Part shown: positions 38,332-49,591 of the stretch, one piece after another | How positions within the stretch are numbered: position 1 is the first letter of the stretch | How the letters are laid out: each line of letters begins with the position of its first letter | Origin: Pagrus major | Taxonomy: Eukaryota > Chordata > Actinopteri > Spariformes > Sparidae | Reading direction: 5' to 3' | DNA: 64,000 nucleotides | Assembly: GCF_040436345.1 (NCBI RefSeq) | Contig: NC_133227.1 | Location: 22,628,671-22,692,670 of the forward strand | Notes under the pieces: model-generated | The model's input: the letters and a program-made list of their open reading frames with translations, nothing else | Told to the model about the DNA's origin: nothing | The model's database searches: none | Translations under genes and position numbers: made by a program

Positions 38332-38800
38332 CACTCTGGGTAGAGGCAGCGTCCGTCGCTCCTGGATGAACCTCCTCACCCTCGTCGTGGCGCCGGGCAG
38401 CGGGCTGAAGGACAGCGCCTGGCGGTCCCTGCCGCTGCAGCCCTCGGAACCGTTGGACCCGCTCGAGCCATTCTGCTGCATGCGCGCGGCGAGCCAACCG
38501 TCGGCACCGACCAGGGCAGGATAGCACGAGCCACAGCGCGCGACTGTGCCGACAACAACAACAATAATGCGGGAGCAGGGCGGTGGGGCGCGAGCAGCCG
38601 CAGGGACACACCTCGCTCTCAGAGCGAAAGCGGAAGTGGGAAATGTCCGCCTTCAGCGAGACGAACTTCAGAACCACAGGTCCGCTGAATGTTGTATCCC
38701 GAGCGTTAGCCGTCCACTCTGGGCCCGAGCTGTCCTCGCTCATACGTGCTGTGACGTGGAGTCCACACCGTCATCACGTCAAGGACGAGGAGCGCTCTGA
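38170..38800 (-). promoter_or_regulatory. kctd7: kctd7 CpG island, first exon and promoter
   Basis: Strongly CpG-rich from the first coding exon to about 38800, in contrast with AT-rich flanks. TGACGTGG (38751 region) and CATCACGTCA (38771 region) are CRE-like sites. No TATA box was seen. Transcription probably starts between 38500 and 38750 on the minus strand. Confidence 0.6.
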
Positions 38801-40690
38801 GCCGCGAGGGAGTAGAGTCAGAGGCAGACTGCACTGTGATGAACACAACAAATAAAGTTTTTAAAAAGTACTCTGATTACATCAGCGTTTCTTATTTATG
38901 TCATAAGTTGTTTCTAAACATTAAAAATAAAGAAAAAATAAACACAGATCTGATGACTTCATTTCAAACACCTTCATTTCAAACACCAAAATATTTGATA
39001 AAAACAAATTTTGCTAAACTTAGAAAACCATTCATAGGTCTGTTGTGACATTAGTAGCCTAATTTAAACATTTCAACATTTTACACAGTTTATATTCATT
39101 TCATCACTGACTTTTAGTGTTTTGGGTTATTTAGAAAATATTTATGTATTTAATATTTATTGAAAATAGTATGTAACCTACATGTAAGGAGAACAAGGAG
39201 AAGACAATGGCTATGAACTGCTGTGGTAATCTTCTCTAAGTAGCTAGCTAGCTAAAACACAGCTGGCCTAGCTTGTTGTAGCTTATTTTTTAGCAAGTCA
39301 GCTCCCATATTTAAGAAAAATCATATCGGATCCAGTTAATAAAATGGATTTAATTCAAGACAGCATGTATTTTGTTATTGGCAAAATGGGACTCCTTATC
39401 AAAAGCCTTCAGAGCAAAGTATAAGCATTGTTTTAGGGTTATTTTATGTATTCCTTGATTACTTGATATGCATTGCAAAACTTAATTGTCCCAATTTAGT
39501 AGATGTCTCAAAATATCTGATCTGATATTAAAGGTACTTAAGTATTAAAAATAATTTTCCGGCAATCAATGTTGGCCTAGTGGAGTATCAAAAGTAGGCT
39601 ACAAGGAAAAGTTATTCATAAGACATGTATATTACCCGCTGATTACCTGCGTGGTCCAATATAGGAATCTTTTTTTTTTTTTTAATCAAATTACCATATA
39701 ATAAATACATTTGTAAGTAAAAAGACATAAAATGAAAATACACTTCTTTGGCTCTGAAATTATCAAATGAATGTAGTAAAAAGACATTTGCCTCCAAAAT
39801 TAAATGTTCTTGGTTTTAATGCGTTGACTCTCTGACTTCACCCAAAGGTTCAACCCAGAAATCTCTCGCTGTGAGGCGGCAGTATAGCGTTATGTGTGTT
39901 AAATTGAAAGAATTTCACAAATGACCCGAAATAGTTTTTTCTCATTTTTGCTCTCCTTCTTCATGTGTCCTGTGTTTGTCTATCTCAGCAATCACAGACT
40001 GACCAAGTCCCATTTAATCAACGTACACAGCTGTGTGCACACATGCCCACTTGTGCACACAGTCCATGCAAACACTATAAATGGACATAAAAATATACAC
40101 CTGCTTTAGATGACATGGCCGTAGTCCAGATCATGCGTCTCCCCAAAAGTTTCAAGGTTGTCTGGTCACGAGTTAGAGGTACAGCTGTGTGACAGAATCA
40201 CACCGTGGACGCTTACAAAAGATGAATCTCAGCACTTTTCCAGATACTCAAGGTTCAGCACAAGCTTTTTTTTCACACTATAGAGTAATTCAAGTCAAAT
40301 TAATCTGCTCTCCTTCTGTCCTGAGCTGCTCTGTGATTCACACTGAAAATTGATTCATTAACAGGAAGACTCAAACAAAGCTTGGGCCATAAAATTAAAT
40401 CGTTTATTTACCTTGCAAAGGTCGCTATAATTCTTAAAGCCTCATCTAACCCTCGGGGGGTTTTTATTTTATTGTCGAGCTAATGTGAATGCTACTGTGA
40501 GCTAAGATTAGCTTGGATAAAGCTTCAGGTATGAGCATTTGTCCGTGGCCCATATCTACCCTGTGATGACAGCTCCCCCCTTCAATACAATGGACAACAA
40601 TAGAAGTTTTATGGATGATAAAGATGGTTGTGAAGTGTTTGTCTCTATAAGGCAGGAATACCTGGAATATTGATCCACCCACAGTTTTCT
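38801..40690. other. Intergenic between divergent kctd7 and myl10
   Basis: AT-rich with GCTAGCTAGC words near 39240 and a poly-T/A run near 39670. No gene seen. Regulatory sequence for either gene could lie here. Confidence 0.4.
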
Positions 40691-40700
40691 AAACTTAGCC

Positions 40701-40729
40701 CAGGTGGCTGATGTGGTCCAACTATATAA
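40701..40729 (+). promoter_or_regulatory. myl10: myl10 core promoter: E-box and TATA box
   Basis: TATATAA at 40723-40729 lies 60 bases before the start codon and predicts transcription from about 40755. An E-box CAGGTG sits at 40701-40706, of the type bound by myogenic bHLH factors. A TATA-driven, short 5' UTR fits a tissue-restricted muscle gene. Confidence 0.65.
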
Positions 40730-40788
40730 CTGCAGAGAGAGACAGAAAAATTATCTCTCAAGTCAAGAAGTGCAGAGAAACTCGTCAC

Positions 40789-43700
40789 CATGGTAAGGCT
40801 GTCCTCCTTCTCCTTCTTCTTCACATCCTCCTTTGTTTGTCTGCTCTCCTCACCTTTGTTTGTTCAGGTCTCTTCTCTTGGATCCGTCATCCGAGGACTC
40901 TGGAAGAATATCCAGTTTATATCTGACAGTTAAAGTATGGATAAGGGTTAGATATTCAAAGGTTGCCGTCAAGGTTAAATCACATAAATGTTAAGATGCA
41001 CTCTAGATAAATGGGAAAAACTTGCTTGCGTTGCTCTCCTAGGGATTTCAACATATGTTGGCAATCTCAGGATGTTTGAGAGGCGTGGGTGATAAATATA
41101 AAAAGGGAACCAGCTCTTTGCGGCGGGGCATCAGTGCACAGACAGTCGTGATACATTTATAGTGAACGCAGGGAACTTCACCATGTTTTGTCCATTGGAA
41201 GGGCACCCTGAGGGGCTTGAGTTCACCAGTGGGTGACAATACGTCCAGCCTATATGCCTACGACGCTGACTTTAAGTATTTTGATTACATGTGAATGCAT
41301 CATCTAATATTATGACGTTAAGTGTCACATTTGATCCAAAGTTTTCTGACTTGTTGAGTTGATGTGGATACATTCAATATGTTCAACTCAGACTAATACT
41401 GTACATAAACCTTACACATGAAGTCATAAACATGGGTTTTTCAAGTGTTTATTATTTAAGTATTAAACATAGAAGTGATGCATTTCAAATGTGTATTTCT
41501 GTCTCCTGTAATAAATCGCACATCTAGCTATTTGATTCATACACGTCGACTCAACATGACAGAAAAACTTTGCATTAGGTGGAAATGTAACCCCTTACAT
41601 TGAACATATGTAGGCAAATAAAATAAAAAAATTAAATTATGCAATTAAAATACAGCTTCTGAAGAACTGACGAACTCAAGAAGCCTCTCGGATGAAACAT
41701 CTTCAAGAAACTGAAACGAGTCCACTTGCCGACGATATAGACATTATTTACAAGAGGGCTAACCTCAAGCAACATCTCTTAAATTCTCCCATCAGGCACC
41801 GAAGAAAGCGAAGAAGAAGACGGCCGAGTCGGGCTCCAATGTGTTCAGCATGTTTGAGCAGTCACAGATCCAGGAGTTCAAGGAGGTGACATGACATCTA
41901 CAATCTTTACAAGTCTTGTATCATAAATAATTTTGTCGGAGCATAAGAGACTAAAGTAAAGTAGACTTCTGCTTTAAGTTTGTTCCACCAGCTGTAAGAT
42001 CCTTGATTTATCATCTGTGAAACACTTTCCCGTGTTGAAGGGTGAGCATTATTGCAGTTGGCAGTATTTTTCTACTCGATTCAGAAATAACAGACACGTG
42101 GCTTGTGCTGGAAAAATACTTGTTGATTCTGACTCCGGTCTTTATGCTAAGCTAGGCTAACAACATCCTGACTGTACTTAGTGCACAGACACAAGATTGA
42201 GATGAATCTCCTCAGCTCACTCTTACAAAAACATATAAATGTAGGTCTATTTAAAATCAGCTCCATCACCAACTAGAGTTTTTAAATGAAGATGTGAAGT
42301 GAAGATGCTTTAATGTCACAAAATGAAAAATGATCATACATCTACAGTGAAATTAAATCTCTGTGTGTCTTTGACTGCAGGCCTTCACCATCATGGACCA
42401 GAACAGGGATGGTTTCATTGACAAGGGAGACCTGAGAGACACGTATGCTGCCCTGGGTGAGCCACCTCTTACTGTAGGCTACAAAAATCAGGTTTTAGAG
42501 GCCCGGGTCCCAAATGGTAGGGCTCTACCAACATTCAGACATCAGTCAAAGTATAATAAGTATTTCCTCTTGCTAAGAAATCTTTATATTTTATCTTTGG
42601 TGTTTGTTTGTTGTTGTGTGTCTCGCCTATGTGTAGTGGTGTGAATTTTTGATTGACAGTGTTGTTTGTTCAGGTCGTCTGAATGTTGGCAACGATGAGC
42701 TGGATGAGATGATGAAGGAGGCTCCTGGCCCCATCAACTTTACCATCTTCCTGGCTATGTTTGGCGAGAAGCTCAAAGGTTGGTCAGGATTTCTGTGAAC
42801 TACAGCTGGATTCTTCAATGACACGACGAAACATACATGAAACATCTTTTTATTTGTTATCGTTCAGGAACTGACCCAGAGGAAACCATTCTCAATGCAT
42901 TCAAGATCTTTGACCCTGAAGGAACAGGCGTCCTACGAGGAGAGGAGTGTGTATTTTTCTTTATTTACTTTACAACAAGACAACAAGACATTGTCATAAT
43001 GATAATGCTACCATGTTAATGTTACCGATTAGCACAAAGCACCAAGTAAAGACAAAGTATGCTAATGGGTATTTTTAAAGATAATTAAGTGTTGCACTTT
43101 TAAAACCTTTCAATGAAATGTACGTGATGGAGAGACAATTAAAGTTTTAGTTATATTTACACATAGTTTTGTGACGATAGCTTTATTTTACGGATAAATC
43201 AATCTCTATGTATTGTTGAAGATATAGCCTACCATCATCAGCAAAGTAGTTGCAAAAAACTACTTTATTAGAGTTTCATTTGCTCAAATTTTAAGGGGAA
43301 AAAAGTAATGCAGTGTGATCGTTTTCCTTTCACAGCATCAAATACCACCTTATGTCTCAGGCCGACAAGTTCACAGAAGATGAGGTAATGCATGTCTGCC
43401 ATCTGTTTTTTGCTTTTTTTTAACCTCTGACAGGACGATACAGGGATCCCAGCATAATGAAAGGGTTACATATCAGTGATACATACGTATTGTCCTGCCA
43501 GGTGTGTTGTAATTGTGACACAAACCAAAGCAGAGCCTGCATGCCATGCCGTGTTGTGGTAAACCATAGATCAAGTATTGGGGGAACCTGCTCACTTGGT
43601 GGAATTTTTTGAAAGTTGTGAAAATGTGAAGCAAAAGCAGGAATTGTTGAGTTTCAGTAATATCGTATCTGATACACCTAAAAGTGATACCTGAAAGTGT

Positions 43701-44387
43701 GAAGAGGAACGTAGGCAGTGAAACTGAATCCCAAACCACAGAGAATTAGTTTCCAAAATACAAAATCACTGAGGGCTGAACACAAAGCGGTTTCACTCTA
43801 GTTGCCAGCTCAGTTACACACACTGATGCTGCATTTATGTCATATCATTTAAACCACAATCACAACAACTGAGTCGGAAAATACATCAGCCTTTGTCTTG
43901 CAAGTCAGAGCCGGAGATATCTGGAATTTCTAACGGCAACAACAGCAAGGGGATGAAGAGGGAGAGAAAGTCCCCAGACTCCCTTATAAATTCACTTAAT
44001 TTTGTGAGTTGTTGAGTTAGAAGAAACTTTATGAACTTTTTGAAACGCTGTCAATGACAAATTCTTAATTATTTGGGCCTTCTTGTAAATTCGGCATATG
44101 TTGTAGCCTCGTTTTAGGGGGTGCCGCACCCCCCTCGGCACCCCTAGTTCCCACAACTATGGCAACAATATCTCCCACTATAGTAAAAGTGTAAGTTAAG
44201 TAAGTAAGTTAATTTTTAAAGCAGCCTCCTTGAACATAAATCTGACTTTTTACTCTAATTTCACCTCCCTTCCTTTTAGGTAAACCAGATGTTCACAAAC
44301 TTTCCCCTGGATGTTGCTGGAAACCTGGATTACAAGAACCTGTGTTACGTCATCACCCACGGAGAGGAGAAGGAGCAGGAGGAGTGA
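40789..44387 (+). CDS. myl10: Myosin regulatory light chain, best match MYL10
   Basis: EF-hand regulatory light chain that wraps the myosin heavy-chain neck in striated muscle. Coding exons: 40789-40791 (ATG only), 41796-41885, 42381-42456, 42674-42778, 42868-42946, 43336-43384, 44280-44387. Phases join to give 169 residues, the family's usual length. N-terminal APKKAKKK is followed by the phosphorylatable-serine region GSNVFSMF. The first EF hand has an intact calcium loop, [12 protein letters not shown]; the later loops are degenerate, as usual. [33 protein letters not shown] and [18 protein letters not shown] favour MYL10 over MYL2 and MYL7. The start codon is the last triplet of exon 1 (CACC ATG then GTAAGG), so M is spliced to APKK. 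Family identity is firm; the exact paralogue is less so. A poly(A) signal AATAAA is at 44480-44485. Confidence 0.9.
41650..41740 (-). mobile_element. Partial copy of the 51.1 kb fold-back element
   Basis: CTCAAGAAGCCTCTCGGATGA and CATCTTCAAGAAACTGAAAC with GAGTCCACTTGCCGAC match, inverted, the left arm at 51086-51200. It ends about 55 bases before the acceptor of myl10 exon 2. Confidence 0.7.
42139..42160 (+). repeat. Dispersed TTTATGCTAAGCTA motif, copy 3
   Basis: TCTTTATGCTAAGCTAGGCT in myl10 intron 2. Same motif as at 2549. Confidence 0.6.
44113..44147. repeat. GC-rich hairpin, likely transposon end
   Basis: GGGGTGCCG and CGGCACCCC form a perfect 9-base stem around a C-rich loop, inside myl10 intron 6. 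The surrounding TGCCGCACC, CGGCACCCCTAGTTCC form looks like a DNA-transposon terminus. Confidence 0.45.
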
Positions 44388-45055
44388 AACAGCCACTATC
44401 AAACCCTCAAATCACCTGTCAATCATCTGTCATCTGAACATCCTCACATTGATTCTGTCTTGTTTCACCCACGATAAACAATAAATGTTTCCTGTGTTCA
44501 TTGCTCCTGAATGAGCTGGTCCATTAATATTTCGGTTATGATACTTATATTTACCTAAATGATGATAAATATGTATCTCACACATTTAGGTAACACAGCT
44601 GGTGCCATTAAATACGTAAGTCTTATTTTTACTCTCATGTGCAGTGAAACACAGAGGTCACCTGTCAGTAAAGACATTCATTAACCTGTTTTTTTATTAA
44701 ACTAAATTCACTAAAATCTTCAATGTATGACTGTACTAAGAAGAAAACCCTTGAAATCCAGTTGATTTGCACTGAAAGGCAGGTCTTAGTTTTTCTACCA
44801 CACTTGCAGATATATCAAACCATATCATCTTCAAAAGTGAGTGAACATCGACCACACATGTGACTCATGATCTACAACAGCGAGGAACTGAAACCTTATA
44901 TTTTAATTTGCAATGCTAAATTAATACCTACATATCTGCACCAGCTGACACATCTTCTTTCAGCCACAGACCCAAAGATAAAAGTAATGCTAGACTCTAA
45001 TTATCAAAAAACATTTGTCCTGGTAGGCTATCCAAAACAGTAGGCTATCCTTTTT

Positions 45056-45056
45056 C

Positions 45057-45121
<65 letters not shown>
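45056..45121 (+). repeat. (TCAA)n microsatellite
   Basis: About 16 perfect ATCA/TCAA units followed by a poly-T stretch. Confidence 0.95.
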
Positions 45122-45122
<1 letters not shown>

Positions 45123-46844
45123 TTTTATCTGTATAATGCCAGTTCACAACAAACGTTATCTAATGACACCTTCCACTTGGAGCAGGTCTGGACACTTTAT
45201 GTTTTAGCTAGCCTACTATTTATATTGTGTAACAAACCCAACAAGGAGCTACTTAAATAAGTCAATGTTTAATTAAATACATTAAAATATGTAATTTAAA
45301 GGTAAAGTTCAACCACATTAAACTATCTACATTTCACTAGGTAGATGCTAGCCTCCCCTGCTAATGTTTAGCAAGTTAGCTTATAGAAAGACAAGCTAGT
45401 TTTGTTGATCCCCCTTCCCCCATTTTGATTTAAAATTTTAGCTAGCTTAAATTTGATTTTACGATTCCACAATACAAGAACAAGTGGGTAAATTGTGTTA
45501 CGCTAAATGTCACCAACTTGCCCAAACTAGCTAGTTAGTCTAACTCTGTCAGAAAGCCTAAGCTACTGCATTTTGGCTTTAAAGGTCAGAAAAGTGACAA
45601 ACAACAACATATACTGTTCACTTCACAACATCACTAAACATCTTGTGTCTTAAATGAAAATACTAAACATCATAAGCATTGCATTAGTGTGATGTTTCTG
45701 TGTCCACTTCAAACCACACGGAGACTGCGCTTCAGGGAGGTCTTGAATGGTGACGGATGTGGTGAGGTGTTGAAAGAGGAAACACAGCTTGTTCTGCTGC
45801 TGCCATCTGATACTGGAGAAGAATGAAGGCAGCCGGACCACTGAAGGTAAAACAGAACAAAAGATATTCTGTTAGTGAATTAAAGCATTGCATTGTGGAT
45901 GTTATAGACAAATTTACATGTGATCAGAGTGGCATTGTGATGATTTTAGAGGACGTTACGGACAATATCAGTTTCCAATAAAGGACCTACCATATACTTA
46001 TAAATGTTTTTGTAGAAGTTTGAATAATATTTAGTATTTTTGTACTGTGTGCTCAGACTAAATATTTCGTTTTGGTCAAAAAAACCCTCCAACAAAGGTA
46101 AATTAATTTACTTCAAAACAATTTTTAGGTATTCTATTTTACTTAAGACTCTTGATTTTACTAGCCTACATCTAAGAGTGCCATAAACCTTTTACTCTAC
46201 TACATTTATGTGTTAGTTGTATTAGTAGCTTAGAAGATGACGATTTTTAAAACGACATAACCATTTTTTATAGATTAACCTCGCCACCTAAATAAAATAT
46301 CAGAAAAATATTGAAATGCACTTTATTTAATGCACATGTAATAAAAGTACAATGCTATAACAATATGCTGTGCACCGTCATACTATACTTAAAATGATGA
46401 ATGTAGATCTTTAACTTGTATTTTCAAAGCGCTGTATTGCTGTTTTCGTCCAATGACATTTAAATAGTGCTGAGTCAAACAGGTCAATAAATATATGTGT
46501 ATACTGGCAGGAAGGAAGGAAGTAAAAGGTTGTTACAAACTGTACTATTAGGACATGCCACTAAAAATATGCCACAAGTACTTTTTCAATTACCCATCGA
46601 GCGATCACAGTGTACACAGTGAAGTGTAGGAGAAACTTATGAAGCAGATTTAGTATTTTATTTTAAAATTACAGTATTTATTTTCAATGAAAAACCTTTT
46701 AAATTGATGATGATGTGACATTTGTTGGAGTTCGTATGAAACAAAAATGTTTTCTTACATCTGGAGAACAATGTATTGCAGCACTACAGTACTTCATGCT
46801 GTTTTCTCACATTTTTACCTTTTTAGCTTCTGAAGCTTCTGTGA

Positions 46845-46915
46845 TTTGGGATATTGTACTCGGGCCATATTGCGATTTTCGATTATATTTTGATTAATTG
46901 TGCAGCTCCAGTTAT
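46845..46915. mobile_element. Fragment of an ATTGCGATTTTCGATTA-type dispersed repeat
   Basis: GGGATATTGTACTCGGGCC, ATTGCGATTTTCGATTATAT and GATTAATTGTGCAGCTCC are parts of a short repeat seen throughout fish genomes. A related fragment is near 50075-50115 (TTGATTAATTGTTCAACTC). Confidence 0.5.
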
Positions 46916-48688
46916 AATAACAGTACAAATAAGAATTAAAGCGAGCTACGAGCACCAGTGCCACTTGCGAATATACCCTCTCTGAATTTGTTTTTCGTCA
47001 GGAGCAGGAAAAAATAAGAATATATAATATTGCGTTGATGATTTTAGTTGTGCTCTCATGTTTTGTGCTGGTGCTCCTCACATTCTCGGGAGGAAGCACC
47101 AGTGCTACTAGTAGAAAAGGTCGGTCTGGAGCCCTGAACGTGTGTATTTGCTCATTGTTTAGGTCGGCTATGCAACTTTTCAGTACATGACAAAGAAATG
47201 TTTTGAGATTTTCCTCAATTGCCAGTTTATTAATTCTACCTGGCTAAAAATAATAAAGTCGAATTATACTTTTTTAACAGTAATCGTGCTGAAGGAGGCG
47301 TCAGTTCAACTTTACGGTCATTTTTATTTAGTGAGTCTAGCAATAGTGCCTGTAATTGTTGAATCAGTACTCTGTAATTAAACAAACACACTGGTAATAA
47401 AGTGTAAATCAAGCCCTTAAAAGTTAAAACCTCCTCATTCTCAAAATGTCTCGTCTCCTCTACCTTGTATCTCAGTATTGATACTGAGCAGAAGCACAGC
47501 ATCCCCCGCCATGAGGAGTGAGATGAGAGTAACGTGAGTGAAGGAAAATGTGATGCAGTCAGACAGCAGAGAGGTGTAAACATGGAAATATTTACTTTCC
47601 ACGACTACAAACCACACAGAGCTTCAAAACAATGAGCTTAATGTTCCAGTCCTCTGAATTAAATGTGCCAGAGAAAATACAACGAGGTTGAACAAACATC
47701 TGTGTATCTCCATCCAAAATAATAAAAAAAACTGTATTAGATCCAAGTGGCTCATTAATTCAGGTGTTCAAATTATTTCATTTTTTTGTACAGAATTTAT
47801 TGATTTGAGACTACAAATAATAATTAATTTGCACAAATACATTTTTTCCCCGCGGGGGGTTGTACATTAAATGGTTTATAAAAGAAGAAACGAGGAAAAA
47901 CTTCAGTGTTCAGAAGCATAAAGCTGATCTATCCAGATAGATTCAGTGTTGTAACGCCTTCCTCCAAGCCTCTACCACACATATGCAATCCATAATGGAC
48001 AAGTTATGTATGTATGTTAGTTGGCTGCTAAATTAGAGCCATTCAAAGAAAAATGTCTAAAAGGACTTGCGGTAACAACCACAATAACTAGCTGGGCTAG
48101 CAGCAGTGAATCACTGAAGGTCTCTGGACATAAATTCAGTCAGGTTCCTCTTTTAAAACGTGCTGACTGAGAAGCTGCTTGACAAAGAAATGAGAGTGAG
48201 AAAGCGGATCAACACATGTACAAAATCAATGTAGAGACACAGGTCTGAGTTTGAGTTTGGGTGTTGTTTTTTTCTACTAAAACTGGACTCGGCCCAGTTC
48301 ACCTTCCTGAACCCGGCCCCCTCGACTGCTAAATGAAAAAAACGTGTTAACTGGGGGTTTGTGATTCTTCTAAATGTCAGCGTATGTAGGTGTAGCCCTG
48401 TGAACAGAAGACAAAACTGTGTTTCAGTTTTGTTTTGGCCAACCACATCCTGTGGTTCACTCTGTCGCGCTAACAGGAAAAACAGCAGCTACTTCAACCA
48501 TGAAAGAGTGAAGAACTGCTGATTGTTGACCAGTTAACCCTGCGGTAATATCGTCTTAACAAACCTCTCTTACTGACTTAAAAAGTAACTTCCAACGTTT
48601 GAGCTGGCTGACAGTTATTCAGATATAACGGTCCGCTCTCGGGTCACGTCTCGTCGTTCATGTCTTTCTTCTCTGTGTCTTTTAAGGT

Positions 48689-49537
48689 ATGATAGGAAAC
48701 TCCAGTCTGCTGGCTGCAGTCCTGACTGTCGCATCGGTGGTGTCACTGAATCTGCTGCTTCTCTTCTGTCTGCGATGCAAAAGGAAATCCAGTAAGTGCA
48801 TCATATATATATATCTATATCTATATCTATATATAGATATATATATATATATACATATATATACACACATATATATTATAAATTGACATATACTGAAAAA
48901 TATAATGTAATATATCAAAAAATGTACTTTAATATATGGAAGGCGTCCCCATGTATTTGACAATATACGCCAATATATTGCTTAAAGACTGATATGTATT
49001 TAAAAACCTGTTACTTAAAATATATTCTGCATATATTATTAGAAAATATCTGGTAATTTGTTTTACAATATATGAAAAACAGCAATAACTGGTATATTTG
49101 TCAATATCATATATGTGTGTATATATATATATATATATAATTTGATATGTTCACTAATACATTGTAAGTTTGTTAATAAATTCATATTTCAGTACATATA
49201 AAGATGGCATTTGTGTCAAACATAAGCCTGTGACAGGTGAAAATATTGTCATATGACAGTTTAATCAACACAAATGATGAAAAGAAACCTCTAGAATGTA
49301 AATATATTTGATCTACATGTATGGAAAATATATTTATGTTGCTTAAGGGCGCACATGTAAGTGTAGGTAGCTAATAAAATAATGTTATGTCAGGGAATAA
49401 TAACAATTTGGACACATTATTATTACTGAGCATAAAGCTGGAGGTCTGGAGGAAGCGTAGATCATGAGTTCTGTATCAGTTAGCCAATAATCTGCGATGA
49501 TATACGTCAAGATCACAGAAAGAAAGAGAAGAGGCTA

Positions 49538-49591
<54 letters not shown>

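Larger units (their letters stand above)
44500..48680. other. Intergenic between myl10 and the LAT2-like gene
   Basis: No coding signal on either strand. It contains the TCAA microsatellite and a flanking fish repeat tail (CCAGTTCACAACAAACGTTATCT, 45140). At 46845-46915 is a repeat fragment, GGGATATTGTACTCGGGCCATATTGCGATTTTCGATT, of a widely dispersed type. Confidence 0.45.
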
